A model generated the notes under the pieces. The model ran no database searches and was not told the DNA's origin. It was given only the letters and a program-made list of their open reading frames with translations. From Ectopseudomonas composti (lineage in GTDB: Bacteria; Pseudomonadota; Gammaproteobacteria; Pseudomonadales; Pseudomonadaceae), in assembly GCF_001567565.1 (NCBI RefSeq), contig NZ_LSSW01000021.1, positions 248,001 to 312,000 on the forward strand: a DNA stretch of 64,000 nucleotides, read 5' to 3'. Shown here piece by piece: positions 26,818 through 38,025 of the stretch (position 1 is the stretch's first letter; every line of letters begins with the position of its first letter). A program made the translations under genes and the position numbers.

Positions 26818-27585
26818 TCAGGCGGTTTCCGCGAGGCGGCTCAGCTGCGGTTCTTCACCGCGTAGCTCGGTCTGCTGCTGGCACACCCACTGAAAGGCAC
26901 GTTCGTTGAGTTCGGCGATGGCACGCGGGCCTTCGCCTTCGGCGTACATCGGTGCGCCGATGATCACCTGAACCGTTCCCGAGCGCTTCGACCAGCCGGC
27001 CTTGGGCCAGAACTCGCCGGCGTTGTGGGCGATGGGCAGCACCGGCAAGCCGGCGTTGACCGCGAGCGCCGCGCCGCCGCGGGAGAATTTGCCGATCTGG
27101 CCGGGCGGAATTCGCGTGCCCTCGGGGAAAACCAGCACCCAGGCGCCCTGCTTGAGGCGCTCATCGCCCTGCTTGGCCAGTTGCTTGAGCGCTGCCTTGG
27201 GGTTGCTGCGGTCGATGGCGATGGGCTTGAGCAGGGCCATGCCCCAGCCGAAGAACGGCACGCGCAGCAGCTCGCGCTTGACCACCTGCGACAGTGGCTC
27301 GAAGAAACCGCAGAGGAAGAAGGTTTCCCAGGTGCTCTGGTGATTGGCGAGGATCACGCAGGGGCGCTCAGGGATGTTCTCCATACCGCGCACTTCATAG
27401 CGGATGCCGACGATCACCTTGGCCAGCCACACCCCGCAGTTGCACCAGGCCTGGACGACGAAACGGTAGCGCTGGCGGAACGGCAGCAAGGGCGCGACCA
27501 CCAGGCTGATCAGGCACCAGAAGAACGAGCTGGACGACAGCAGCAGGTAGAAAAGCGTGATTCTGAGGGCCTGCAGGATCGCCAT
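26818..27585 (-). CDS. lptA: 1-acyl-sn-glycerol-3-phosphate acyltransferase
   Basis: The 255-residue inner-membrane enzyme adds the second acyl chain to lysophosphatidate. It has a hydrophobic N-terminus (about 8-36), the catalytic box NHQSTWE (H82 to E87, Glu in place of the more common Asp), and FPEGTR (E155 to R158). It lies just upstream of gmhB, glyS and glyQ, as PA0005 (lptA) does in P. aeruginosa. There gyrB is the other neighbour, but here it is the phospholipid operon. The symbol follows that synteny and is not the LPS transport gene of the same name. Confidence 0.93.
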   Translation of the reverse strand: MAILQALRITLFYLLLSSSSFFWCLISLVVAPLLPFRQRYRFVVQAWCNCGVWLAKVIVGIRYEVRGMENIPERPCVILANHQSTWETFFLCGFFEPLSQVVKRELLRVPFFGWGMALLKPIAIDRSNPKAALKQLAKQGDERLKQGAWVLVFPEGTRIPPGQIGKFSRGGAALAVNAGLPVLPIAHNAGEFWPKAGWSKRSGTVQVIIGAPMYAEGEGPRAIAELNERAFQWVCQQQTELRGEEPQLSRLAETA

Positions 27586-27597
27586 GTACTTCGCACC

Positions 27598-28128
27598 TTA
27601 TGAGAGCAGTTGATCGGCGACGGCCGCCAGATCATCGAATACCAGGGTTCCTGGCGGCAGAGGCTTGGCCAGGGTGCGTTCGCCCTTGCCGGTTTTCACC
27701 AGCACGGGCTGACAATCGACGGCCAGCGCTGCCTGCAGGTCACCACTGGTATCGCCAACGAACCAGGTTCCTGGCAGATCCGTGGCGTAGTGCGCAGCGA
27801 TCTGTTTGAGCATGCCCGGTTTCGGTTTGCGGCAGTCGCAGCCGTCGTCCGGACCATGCGGGCAGTGCACGATCAGGCCGACTTCACCGCCCTGCTCGGC
27901 CACCAGCTCGCGCAGACGCGCATGCATCGACTCCAGGGTCGCCAGGTCGTAATAACCCCGGGCGATGCCGGACTGATTGGTGGCCACGGCCACCGTCCAG
28001 CCGGCTTTCGACAGGCGCGCGATGGCTGCGATCGACGAAGCAATCGGCAGCCATTCGTCGAGCGTCTTGATATAGGCGTCGGAGTCTTGGTTGATGACGC
28101 CGTCGCGGTCGAGGATCAGTAGTTTCAT
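27598..28128 (-). CDS. gmhB: D-glycero-D-manno-heptose 1,7-bisphosphate 7-phosphatase
   Basis: GmhB removes the C7 phosphate in ADP-heptose synthesis for the LPS core. The 176-residue product has the HAD nucleophile motif LDRDGVIN (D7, D9), VATNQSG for motif II, FVGDTSGD for motif IV, and the zinc loop CPHGPDDGCDCRKPKPGM (given as a motif) specific for GmhB. The order glyS, gmhB, lptA on the minus strand matches P. aeruginosa. Confidence 0.96.
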   Translation of the reverse strand: MKLLILDRDGVINQDSDAYIKTLDEWLPIASSIAAIARLSKAGWTVAVATNQSGIARGYYDLATLESMHARLRELVAEQGGEVGLIVHCPHGPDDGCDCRKPKPGMLKQIAAHYATDLPGTWFVGDTSGDLQAALAVDCQPVLVKTGKGERTLAKPLPPGTLVFDDLAAVADQLLS

Positions 28129-28185
28129 GCAGCCAATTCACATTCTGCCGAAGGAGCGAGCCGTGCCCGCTCCTTCAGGGGGACG

Positions 28186-30236
28186 TCAGCCCAGTACCGA
28201 GATGTCCGCCACGCCGAGGAACAGCCCGCGCAGGCGGGCCAGCAGGGCGTAACGGTTGGCGCGCACGCGCGCGTCCTCTGTGTTGACCATCACCGCCACA
28301 AAGAAGGCGTCGACCGGCTCACGCAGACTGGCCAGCTTGGCCAGCGCCTCGTTGTACTGACGCGCGGCTGCCAGCGGCTGCACGGCGTGGTCGGCCTGCT
28401 GGATGGCGGCGTGCAGGGCGAACTCGCTGGGATTGTCGAAGTAGTGCGCCTCGACCTGAGCGGCGACGCCACCTTCGGCCTTGCTCAGCAGGTTCGACAC
28501 ACGCTTGTTGGCGGCAGCCAGGGCTTCGGCCTGCGGCAGCGTGCGGAAGGCCTTTACGGCCTGCACGCGCTGGTCGAAGTCCAGCGGCGAGGTCGGGTTG
28601 ACCGCGCGCACGGCCTGATAAACCGCCACTTCGACGCCTTCGTCCTCGTAGCGCGCACGCAGGCGGTCGAAGATGAACTCCAGCACCTGGGCAGCCAGAC
28701 CGTCGGTCTTGACCTTGCCGGCGTACTGGGCGACGGCGAAGTCGACCGCAGCGGCCAGATCCAGATCCAGGCCCTTCTCGATCAGGATGCGCAGCACGCC
28801 GAGGGCGGCGCGACGCAGGGCGTAGGGGTCCTTGGAGCCGGTCGGCAGCATGCCGATACCGAAGATGCCGACCAGGGTGTCGAGCTTGTCGGCCACGGCC
28901 ACGGCAGCGCCGGTCAGGGTGCTCGGCAGTTCGGCACCGGCACCGCGCGGCATGTACTGCTCGTTCAGGGCCAGGGCGACATCTTCCGGCTCACCGTCGT
29001 TGAGCGCGTAGTAGTAACCGGCGATGCCCTGCATCTCGGGGAATTCGCCGACCATCTCGGTGGCCAGGTCGCACTTGCACAGCAGACCGGCACGGGCCGC
29101 GCGCTGGGCATCGCCGCCGACTTCGCGGGCGATGAAACCGGCCAGCGCCGAGACGCGCTGGGCCTTGTCGAACACCGAACCGAGCTGGGCCTGGAACACC
29201 ACGTTGGCCAGGCGCTGGTTGAAGCCTTCGAGCTTCTGCTTCTTGTCCTGCTTGAAGAAGAATTCGGCGTCGGTCAGGCGCGGACGCACGACTTTCTCGT
29301 TACCCGAGACGATCTGCGCCGGGTCCTTGGACTCGACGTTGGCCACGGTGATGAAGCGCGGCAGCAGCTTGCCGCTCGCATCGAGCAGGCAGAAGTACTT
29401 CTGGTTGTCCTGCATGGTGGTGATCAGCGCTTCCTGCGGTACTTCGAGGAAGCGCTCCTCGAAGGAGCAGACCAGCGGCACCGGCCACTCCACCAGCGCG
29501 GTCACTTCGTCCAGCAGCGCCGGCGGCACGATGGCCGTGCCCTGCTCAGCGGCGGCCAGTTCGTCGACGCGGCGGCTGATGATCTCGCGGCGCTCGGCGA
29601 AGTCGGCCAGCACATAGGCGCTGCGCAGGTCTTCGGCGTAGCTCGTCGGGCTGCTGATACGCACGTCACGGTTGGCGTGGAAGCGATGGCCACGGGAGAC
29701 GCGACCGGCCTTCTGGGTGAGGATCTTGCAATCGACCACGGCATCGCCGAACAGCATCACCAGCCATTGGGTCGGGCGCACGAATTCGTCGCGACGGGCG
29801 GCCCAGCGCATGCGTTTGGGGATCGGCAGGTCGTTCAGCGAGTCGGCGACGATGGTCGGCAGCAGGTTCACTGCCGGCTGGCCGGGGATGTGCTGGGCGA
29901 AGCGCAGTTTCGGCCCGCTGCGGTCGATATCGGCGATGTCCACACCGCACTTGCGGGCGAAGCCCAGGGCGGCCTGGGTCGGGTTACCGTCGGCGTCGAA
30001 GGCCGCCTGGATGGGCGGGCCGTCGAGGTTCATGCTGCGGTCGGCCTGCTGCGCTTCGAGCTGCTCGACCAGCACCGCCAGACGGCGCGGCGCGGCATAG
30101 GCGCGGGCGCTGGCATAGTTCAGGCCGGCGGCCTTGAGGCCTTTCTCGACCCCCGCGAGGAAGGCGTCGCCGAGGGTTTTCAGCGCTTTCGGTGGCAGCT
30201 CTTCGGTGCCCAGCTCGACCAGGAAATCTTGTGCAC

Positions 30237-30240
<4 letters not shown>
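28186..30240 (-). CDS. glyS: Glycyl-tRNA synthetase beta subunit
   Basis: GlyS with GlyQ charges tRNA-Gly in the cytoplasm as an alpha2-beta2 enzyme. The 684-residue length is normal. The N-terminus [16 protein letters not shown] is characteristic, as is the segment [21 protein letters not shown] around residue 290. The start codon overlaps the glyQ stop by four bases (ATGA). Confidence 0.98.
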
Positions 30241-31229
<989 letters not shown>

Positions 31230-31401
31230 GAAAAAATCACCTGTGGAGGCTTGCGAGGGAAAGCCGGGGAGTATATCGAAACTCGGCGCAGGCCGCAGGG
31301 TACGGCATATCGGCATCACCCAGGATGTAGCTGAGCTGTATTTATATCCAGTTATTTTGCCGCTATAGTCATCGCTTCGACCCTGACCGAGGCCCACAGC
31401 C

Positions 31402-31956
31402 ATGCCCCGCTGCTTCTGGTGTACCGACGATCCGCTCTACCAGGCTTATCACGACGAGGAGTGGGGAGTGCCGCAGCGCGATGCCGGTCATCTGTTCGAG
31501 ATGCTGCTGCTCGAAGGCGCGCAGGCCGGGCTGTCGTGGATCACCGTGCTGAAGAAGCGCGAGCGTTATCGCCAGGTGTTGCATGGGTTCGATCCCGAGC
31601 GTCTGGCGCGCCTGCGCGATGAAGAGATCGAGGTGCTGATGCAGGACCCGGGCATCATCCGCAATCGCCTCAAGCTCAAGGCCGTACGCCAGAACGCTCA
31701 GGCCTGGCTGAAGCTGGAGGATCCGGTGACCTGGCTCTGGTCGTTCGTTGGCGGCGTGCCGAAGATCAACCACTTCAGTGATCGCAGCCTGATGCCGGCG
31801 GTAACGCCCGAGGCCGAGGCGATGAGCAAGGCGCTGAAGAAGGCCGGCTTCACCTTCGTCGGCCCGACCATCTGCTATGCCTTCATGCAGGCCACGGGTA
31901 TGGTGATGGACCACACCACCGACTGCGACCGCTATGCGCAACTGAGGGCGCCATGA
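31402..31956 (+). CDS. tag: DNA-3-methyladenine glycosylase I
   Basis: Tag excises 3-methyladenine from alkylated DNA. The 184-residue product has the zinc-snap residues C4, H17, H171 and C175 (in [17 protein letters not shown] and DHTTDCDR) and the conserved [18 protein letters not shown]. It is divergent from glyQ, with 172 bases between. The stop overlaps the next gene by four bases. Confidence 0.97.
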   Translation: MPRCFWCTDDPLYQAYHDEEWGVPQRDAGHLFEMLLLEGAQAGLSWITVLKKRERYRQVLHGFDPERLARLRDEEIEVLMQDPGIIRNRLKLKAVRQNAQAWLKLEDPVTWLWSFVGGVPKINHFSDRSLMPAVTPEAEAMSKALKKAGFTFVGPTICYAFMQATGMVMDHTTDCDRYAQLRAP

Positions 31957-32561
31957 CCACCATCACCACACTGGATCAATTGCTGGCACTGTACGGCGAA
32001 AGCCACGAACGCTCGCGGCGCAAGGAGCTGCCCCGACTGATCGCACCCTACCGTGCGCTGATCGAGGCGTCGCCCTTCGTGGTTCTGGCCAGCGTTGGCC
32101 CCGATGGTCTGGATTGTTCGCCGCGTGGCGATGCGCCCGGTTTCGTGCACATCCTCGACGATCAGACCCTGCTGCTGCCGGATCGCCCCGGCAACAACCG
32201 CATCGACAGCCTGCGCAACATCGTGCAGAACCCGCAGGTGGCGTTGCTGTTCCTGATTCCGGGTGTCGGCGAGAGCCTGCGGGTCAACGGCCGTGCCGAG
32301 ATATCCCTGGATCCCGAGCTGCTGGAACTGGGTCGTGCCCAGGGCAAGTTGCCACGCAGCGCGCTGCGTATTCATATCGACAGCTGCTACTTCCAGTGCT
32401 CCAAGGCGGCGCTGCGTTCGGGCCTGTGGGATGCCGCCCGCCAGGTCGAGCGCGCCAGCCTGCCCAGTGCCGGCGATATCTTCCGCTGCATCTATGAGGA
32501 GTTCGACGTCGAGGCCTATGAACGTGACCTGCAGCAAAGGCTTCGGACCGGCCTGTACTGA
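31953..32561 (+). CDS. Pyridoxamine 5'-phosphate oxidase-family flavin protein
   Basis: The 202-residue product fits the PPOX-like FMN-binding split-barrel family. It contains SPFVVLASVGPDGLDCSPRGDAPGF and LLPDRPGNNRIDSLRNI (given as motif sites near residues 40-85), which resemble the phosphate-binding part of that fold. Members of this subgroup have no well-defined substrate. It overlaps tag by four bases and probably shares its transcript. Confidence 0.8.
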   Translation: MTTITTLDQLLALYGESHERSRRKELPRLIAPYRALIEASPFVVLASVGPDGLDCSPRGDAPGFVHILDDQTLLLPDRPGNNRIDSLRNIVQNPQVALLFLIPGVGESLRVNGRAEISLDPELLELGRAQGKLPRSALRIHIDSCYFQCSKAALRSGLWDAARQVERASLPSAGDIFRCIYEEFDVEAYERDLQQRLRTGLY

Positions 32562-32616
32562 CTGCATTGCCCCCCATCGCTACAATTGACGTTTTTCTGA
32601 GCGGTTGGAGTCTGTC

Positions 32617-33504
32617 GTGGAAAAACTCAAGGGCGCCCTGGTGGTCGGCTTTTTGCGCCTGTTCGCGCTGCTGCCCTGGCGTGCCGTGCAGGCCGCGGGC
32701 AACGCCATCGGCTGGCTGATGTGGAAGCTGCCGAACAGCTCGCGCGACGTGGCGCGCATCAACCTGGCCAAGTGCTTCCCCGAGCTCAGCGAGGCCGAGC
32801 GCGAGCGCCTGCTTGGGCAAAGCCTCAAGGACATCGGCAAGACGCTGACCGAAAGCGCCTGTGCCTGGATCTGGCCGGCGCACAAATCGCTCGAACTGGT
32901 GCGCGAAGTGGAAGGCCTGGAGGTACTGCAACAGGCGCTGGCCTCGGGCAAGGGAGTGGTCGGCATCACCAGCCATCTGGGCAACTGGGAGGTGCTCAAT
33001 CACTTCTATGGTCGTCAGTGCAAACCGATCGTTTTCTATCGCCCGCCGAAGCTCAAGGCAGTCGACGAGCTGCTACAGCAGCAGCGCGTGCAGATGGGCA
33101 ACCGTGTAGCGCCGTCGACCAAGGAAGGCATCCTGCGCATCATCAAGGAAGTGCGCTCGGGCGGTTCCGTGGGTATTCCGGCCGACCCGGAACCGAGCCG
33201 TTCGGCGGGGGTGTTCGTGCCCTTCCTCGGCACCACTGCGCTGACCAGCAAGTTCGTGCCGGGCATGCTGGCGGGTGGCAAGGCAGTCGGGGTGTTCCTG
33301 CATGCTGTGCGCCTGGACGACGGCAGCGGCTACAAGGTGATTCTCGAGGCCGCGCCGCAGGGCATGTACAGCGAGGACGTGGAAGAGGGCGTGGCGGCAA
33401 TGAGTGAGGTGATCGCGCGTTATGTGCGTACCTACCCGAGCCAGTACATGTGGAGCATGAAGCGCTTCAAGAAACGCCCCGATGGCGAGGCGAAGTGGTA
33501 CTGA
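32617..33504 (+). CDS. Lipid A late (lauroyl) acyltransferase, LpxL/HtrB family
   Basis: The 295-residue product should add a secondary acyl chain to lipid A at the inner membrane. The catalytic box HLGNWE (H120 to E125) is the LpxL-type H-x4-E. The segments RINLAKCFPELSEAE and PADPEPSRSAGVFVPFLG (location only) are also family-like. The GTG at 32617 has GGAG seven bases upstream. A TTG at 32605 is less likely. It corresponds by order to PA0011 of P. aeruginosa. Confidence 0.93.
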   Translation: MEKLKGALVVGFLRLFALLPWRAVQAAGNAIGWLMWKLPNSSRDVARINLAKCFPELSEAERERLLGQSLKDIGKTLTESACAWIWPAHKSLELVREVEGLEVLQQALASGKGVVGITSHLGNWEVLNHFYGRQCKPIVFYRPPKLKAVDELLQQQRVQMGNRVAPSTKEGILRIIKEVRSGGSVGIPADPEPSRSAGVFVPFLGTTALTSKFVPGMLAGGKAVGVFLHAVRLDDGSGYKVILEAAPQGMYSEDVEEGVAAMSEVIARYVRTYPSQYMWSMKRFKKRPDGEAKWY

Positions 33505-33533
33505 CGTACTGCTTGCGAGCGCGATGCTGAACG

Positions 33534-33558
33534 AAGGCGCCTTGATGGCGCCTTTTTT
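33534..33558 (+). terminator. Intrinsic terminator after the lipid A acyltransferase gene
   Basis: AAGGCGCC-TTGAT-GGCGCCTTTTTT is a compact GC stem followed by six T, 30 bases after the stop codon. Confidence 0.92.
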
Positions 33559-33630
33559 CCGTCGACCATTGGGAATTGATTCGGTTTTGCGCTATTAAAG
33601 GCTGCATCGTCAGCCCAGCCCGGAGCCTCC

Positions 33631-33897
33631 ATGTCGAACCAGCGTCAGCAGGTGCGTACCCCGATGAAGTGCCGGATCAAGATCAGCCACCCCAGTTTCG
33701 GTGAGTTGCTGGCACAGACCCGTGACCTGTCCGATAGTGGCGTCTACGTGAAGCACCCGGATATGGCGGGCCTGTCGGTCGGCACCGAGGTGACCGGCCA
33801 GGTGCAGGATCTGCCCTTCCCCGCGCCGGTATTGAAGATGGAAGTGGTGCGTGTGGATGCCGAAGGGGCGGGCCTGCGTTTTCTCGGCGAGGCCTGA
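33631..33897 (+). CDS. PilZ-domain cyclic di-GMP-binding protein
   Basis: The 88-residue product is a single PilZ domain. Both ligand motifs are present: R-x3-R at R5 and R9, and D-x-S-x2-G at D32, S34 and G37 (DLSDSG). It should bind cyclic di-GMP and pass the signal to an unknown partner. It matches PA0012 in position. A terminator precedes it, so it has its own promoter. Confidence 0.93.
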   Translation: MSNQRQQVRTPMKCRIKISHPSFGELLAQTRDLSDSGVYVKHPDMAGLSVGTEVTGQVQDLPFPAPVLKMEVVRVDAEGAGLRFLGEA

Positions 33898-34004
33898 GCG
33901 ACTGCATGCCGCTCGAATGTTTCAGATCAATGGAACATTCTGTTACATCTACACTCTGATCAAAACCTCACTCCGAGGGTGCGTCCATCAGAGGCGTTTT
34001 CGAC

Positions 34005-36641
34005 ATGAGTCGAGCGGTACCCGATCTTCCCATCCAGGGCGCTGACGCGCCTGATCTTCTACCCCCTTCACAACCCGGCTGGCTGCAACGCAACCGTCAC
34101 CTGATCGGCCTCGGTCTGTCGCTGCTGCTGTTCGGCGTGGCGCTGCTCGCCTGCTGGCATCTGGTGCGCGAGATCAACCCGGATCAGGTGCGTGATTCGC
34201 TGGCCGCCGTGCCGCCGCAGGCGCTGCTCGGCGCCTTGCTGGCAACCGTGCTGGGCTTTGTGGTGATGCTCGCCTACGAGTGGTCGGCCAGCCGTTATGC
34301 CAACGTCCATCTGCCGCCACCGATCCTGGCGTTGGGCGGTTTCTGCGCCTTCGCCATCGGCAATGCCATCGGCCTGTCGGCGCTGTCCGGCGGTTCGGTA
34401 CGTTATCGCCTGTATGGGCGCAGCGGCCTGGGTGCGGGCGATGTGGCGCGCATGAGCCTGTTCGCCAGCCTGTCGCTTGGCGTCAGTCTGCCGATTCTCG
34501 CGGCGCTGGCGGCGCTGTTCGACCTGGAGGACGCCGCCGCTGCGCTACACCTGCCCCAGCCGTTGTTGGCGGTGCTAGCCGTCGCCGTGCTGGTCGGGGC
34601 GTTGGCCCTGGTGTTGCTGGTGAGCCGCAAACGTCTGGCCGAGCGCCCTGCTCCCGGCTGCTGGCAGGTGGATTTCGGGCGTTTCAGCCTGCGTCTGCCG
34701 GGCGCGCGCATGAGCCTGACGCAGTTGCTGATCAGCAGTCTCGACGTATTGATCGCCGCCAGCGTGCTGTACCTGTTGTTGCCCGACGCGCCGCCTTTTT
34801 CCTCGTTCGTGCTGATCTACATGCTGGCGCTGGCGGCCGGGGTGCTCAGCCATGTGCCGGGCGGCGTCGGGGTGTTCGAGGCGGTGCTGCTGGCGGCCTT
34901 TTCCTCGCGCATCGACCCGGCCGGGCTGGTTGCGGCCATGCTGCTCTATCGCCTGCTCTATGTGGTGCTGCCACTGGTAAGCGCTGGGCTGCTGTTGCTC
35001 GCTGCCGAGGCTCGCCGTCTGTGGTTCCCGCGCCAGGTGGCACGTGTTGCCAGTGGCATGGCGGTGCCTGTGCTGGCGTTGCTGGTGTTCTGTGCCGGCA
35101 CGCTGCTGTTGTTTTCCGGGGTGACGCCGACCATGGACGAGCATCTGGAAGCACTGGGCTTTCTCATGCCGCCGCAATTGATCGCCGCCTCGCACCTGGC
35201 CGCCAGCCTGGTGGGCACGCTCTGCCTGCTGCTGGCGCAAGGCTTGCGTCGGCGCCTGTCGGCGGCCTGGGCCTTGACCCTGGTGTTGCTCTGCCTGGGC
35301 GTGGTGCTGTCGCTGCTCAAGGGCTTCGACTGGCCGGAGGCGCTCGCCCTGGCGGTCATCGCCGGCCTGCTGGCACTGTTTCGCCGTGAGTTCTACCGCC
35401 GCAGCCGACTGATGGAGGTGCCTGCGTCCGGCCTGGGCCTGGCGGCCACGGTTGGTGTGATCGCCGCCTCGGTCTGGCTGCTGCTGTTCGCCTATCAGGA
35501 TGTCGCCTACAGCCATCAGCTGTGGTGGCAGTTCGAGCTCGATGCCAATGCACCGCGCGGCCTGCGTGCGGCGCTGGGCAGTGCGCTGGTGTTGCTGGCG
35601 GTCGGTCTGACCTGGCTGCTGCGCGCCACGCCGCCCAGCATCAGCCTGCCGGACGAAGCCGCGCTGCTGCGTGCCCGCGCCATCGTCCAGGCCTCACGGC
35701 AGCCGGAGGGTAGCCTGGCCCTGAGTGGCGACAAGGCGCTGCTGTTCCACCCCGATGGCGATGCGTTTCTGATGTACGCCCGTCGTGGGCGCAGCCTGGT
35801 GGCGCTGTTCGATCCGATCGGGCCGAGCGCCGCGCGTGCCGAGCTGATCTGGCAGTTCCGCGACCTGTGCGACCGCCACCATGCGCGGCCGGTGTTCTAC
35901 CAGGTGCGCGCGGAGAACCTGCCGGGCTACGTCGATATCGGCCTGACCGCGCTGAAACTGGGCGAAGAGGCACTGGTGGACCTGAAGACCTTCGACCTGG
36001 CCAGCAACGGCAAGGAAATGAAGGCCCTGCGCTATACCTGGAACCGTGGCCAGCGCGATGGCCTGAGCCTGGAATTTCACGCTCCTGGCCAGGTGCCTCT
36101 GGACGAACTGCAGAGCATTTCCAGCGCCTGGCTGCAGGGCAAGAACGTGCGCGAGAAGGGCTTTTCCCTGGGCCGTTTCAGCCCCGAGTACCTGGCGCAT
36201 TTCCGCGTCGTGGTGGTGCGTTTCGAGGGCCGCGCCGTGGCTTTCGCCAACCTGCTCGAATGCGAGACGCGCGCGGTGGCCAGCCTCGATCTGATGCGCG
36301 TGCTGCCGGATGCGCCGAAGTCGACCATGGAGTTCCTCATGCTCGGCCTGATCCAGCAGTTCCAGAGCGAGGGCTATGCGCGCTTCAGCCTCGGCATGGT
36401 GCCGCTGGCCGGCCTGCAGACGCGCAAGGGCGCGCCGCTGCCGCTGCGCCTGGGCGCACTGGTGTTCGATCGCGGTGAAAGTTTCTACAACTTCCAGGGG
36501 CTGCGCCGCTTCAAGGACAAGTTCCTGCCGCAGTGGGAGCCGCGTTACCTGGCCGTGCCGGCCGGGCTCGACCCCTGGATGGCATTGGCCGATACCGCGA
36601 CGTTGATCGCGGGCGGCCTGGGTGGACTGGTGAGGCGTTGA
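34005..36641 (+). CDS. mprF: Phosphatidylglycerol aminoacyltransferase MprF
   Basis: MprF transfers an amino acid (alanine in P. aeruginosa, lysine in others) from charged tRNA to phosphatidylglycerol and flips the product, lowering the negative surface charge. The 878-residue protein has a long N-terminal membrane part (about 28-540, with many transmembrane helices) and a C-terminal DUF2156 transferase domain (about 550-870, including YARRGRSLVALFDPIGP and the end of the domain FKDKFLPQWEPRYLAVP). It is followed one base later by virJ, as PA0920-PA0919. The gene sits inside the conserved housekeeping block, unlike in P. aeruginosa. The amino acid used cannot be read from sequence. Confidence 0.94.
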   Translation: MSRAVPDLPIQGADAPDLLPPSQPGWLQRNRHLIGLGLSLLLFGVALLACWHLVREINPDQVRDSLAAVPPQALLGALLATVLGFVVMLAYEWSASRYANVHLPPPILALGGFCAFAIGNAIGLSALSGGSVRYRLYGRSGLGAGDVARMSLFASLSLGVSLPILAALAALFDLEDAAAALHLPQPLLAVLAVAVLVGALALVLLVSRKRLAERPAPGCWQVDFGRFSLRLPGARMSLTQLLISSLDVLIAASVLYLLLPDAPPFSSFVLIYMLALAAGVLSHVPGGVGVFEAVLLAAFSSRIDPAGLVAAMLLYRLLYVVLPLVSAGLLLLAAEARRLWFPRQVARVASGMAVPVLALLVFCAGTLLLFSGVTPTMDEHLEALGFLMPPQLIAASHLAASLVGTLCLLLAQGLRRRLSAAWALTLVLLCLGVVLSLLKGFDWPEALALAVIAGLLALFRREFYRRSRLMEVPASGLGLAATVGVIAASVWLLLFAYQDVAYSHQLWWQFELDANAPRGLRAALGSALVLLAVGLTWLLRATPPSISLPDEAALLRARAIVQASRQPEGSLALSGDKALLFHPDGDAFLMYARRGRSLVALFDPIGPSAARAELIWQFRDLCDRHHARPVFYQVRAENLPGYVDIGLTALKLGEEALVDLKTFDLASNGKEMKALRYTWNRGQRDGLSLEFHAPGQVPLDELQSISSAWLQGKNVREKGFSLGRFSPEYLAHFRVVVVRFEGRAVAFANLLECETRAVASLDLMRVLPDAPKSTMEFLMLGLIQQFQSEGYARFSLGMVPLAGLQTRKGAPLPLRLGALVFDRGESFYNFQGLRRFKDKFLPQWEPRYLAVPAGLDPWMALADTATLIAGGLGGLVRR

Positions 36642-36642
36642 G

Positions 36643-37896
36643 ATGAGCAAGACGATTAGGACGCTGGGCGGATTGCTGCTGGTGGCGGCCCTGGCGGCTG
36701 GCGCTGCGGGTTGGTGGTGGTCGACGCGCGGGGCGACCCGCATCGAGACGCTGCAGATACAAGGCGCGTCGGCGCAACTGCTCAGTCAGGGCGAGGCGCG
36801 CCAGCGCGTGTTGGTGATCGCGTCGGCTGGCCAGGCGCTGGACGAAACCAGGTTACGGCGGCTTGCCGAGGCAGGCGATCTGCGTTTGCTGCAATTGCCC
36901 TTCGTCGCGGGCGACTGCAAGGCGCAACAGCAGTTGCTCAGCCAGGCTAGCGAGCGCCTGGGCGGCGCGCCGACCCTGGTGGCGGGTGTCGGCCCAGCGG
37001 CGGCTACGGCCTGGCGCTGGCTGGCGGCGCAGCACGATGATCAGGCTCAGGCACTTTCGGTCGGCTTCGACCTGGCCAAGCCCGATTGCGCCGACCCCTT
37101 GCCGGATAAGGCCGAGCATGGCCACTGGATCGCTTTGTGGAACGACAATCCGGGTGATGACAACGCGCGCTTCCTGCGTGAGCAGAGCAACGGCGAGTCG
37201 CGCATCGGCACGCTGGGTACGCCGCTGCCAACGTTGTTGGCTGATCAGCTGCAGCAGATGCTCGCCGGCCAGGGCGCGGCGATGCCGGTAATCGAACATC
37301 CCTCGGCGCAACCGGCCGATACCCTGACCCTGTTCTATTCCGGGGACGGCGGCTGGCGCGATCTGGACCGCGCCTCTGCCGAATACATGGCTGCTGCCGG
37401 TTATCCGGTGGTGGGTATCGATACCCTGCGTTACTACTGGCAGCACAAGAGTCCGGAGCAGAGCGCCGCCGACCTGTCGCGGCTGATGCAGCAGTACCGC
37501 GACAAGTGGCATGTGAAGCGCTTCGTGCTGGCCGGCTACTCCTTCGGCGCCGACGTGCTGCCGGCGATCTACAACCGCCTGCCGGTTAGTGATCAGCAGC
37601 AGGTCGACGCCATGCTGCTGCTGGCCTTCGCCCGCAGCGGCAGTTTCGAGATCGCCGTCAGCGGCTGGCTCGGCAAGGACGGTGCGGAAGCGGCCACCGG
37701 CCCCGAACTGCGCAAGGTGCCGGCGGCCAAGGTGTATTGCATCTACGGCAGCGAAGAAGCCGCCGACAGTGGCTGCACCGAAGCCGGTGCCCCGGGCGAG
37801 CACCTGATGATCAAAGGCGGCCACCACTTCGACGGCGACTACGCGGCGCTGGCGCAGAAGATGCTGGCGGCGATCAAGGCGCGGCAGCAGCGTTAG
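36643..37896 (+). CDS. virJ: VirJ/AcvB-family hydrolase, likely aminoacyl-phosphatidylglycerol hydrolase
   Basis: The 417-residue product has an N-terminal hydrophobic segment (about 8-26) that directs it to the membrane or periplasm and two alpha/beta-hydrolase-like halves. The C-terminal half has FYSGDGGWRD, the nucleophile GYSFGAD (S300) and a histidine pair GGHHFDGDY (H394, H395). The P. aeruginosa homologue PA0919 removes alanine from alanyl-phosphatidylglycerol and is cotranscribed with mprF. Here the genes are one base apart, so the pair probably sets the level of the modified lipid. Confidence 0.9.
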   Translation: MSKTIRTLGGLLLVAALAAGAAGWWWSTRGATRIETLQIQGASAQLLSQGEARQRVLVIASAGQALDETRLRRLAEAGDLRLLQLPFVAGDCKAQQQLLSQASERLGGAPTLVAGVGPAAATAWRWLAAQHDDQAQALSVGFDLAKPDCADPLPDKAEHGHWIALWNDNPGDDNARFLREQSNGESRIGTLGTPLPTLLADQLQQMLAGQGAAMPVIEHPSAQPADTLTLFYSGDGGWRDLDRASAEYMAAAGYPVVGIDTLRYYWQHKSPEQSAADLSRLMQQYRDKWHVKRFVLAGYSFGADVLPAIYNRLPVSDQQQVDAMLLLAFARSGSFEIAVSGWLGKDGAEAATGPELRKVPAAKVYCIYGSEEAADSGCTEAGAPGEHLMIKGGHHFDGDYAALAQKMLAAIKARQQR

Positions 37897-37932
37897 TCTC
37901 GCTGACGCATGCCAATGGATTGCCGTGATTCT

Positions 37933-37980
37933 GTAGGAGCGGATTCATCCGCGAAAAATCGCGGCTAAAGCCGCTCCTAC
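37933..37980. repeat. REP palindrome pair after virJ
   Basis: GTAGGAGCGGATTCATCCGCG faces CGCGGCTAAAGCCGCTCCTAC (each named here only as a REP arm) with a five-base spacer. It lies just past the virJ stop. Confidence 0.85.
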
Positions 37981-38025
37981 GAAGTGTCAGAGAAAATTGC
38001 TGTGGCGGTCGCTTTTGTGGGCTGT

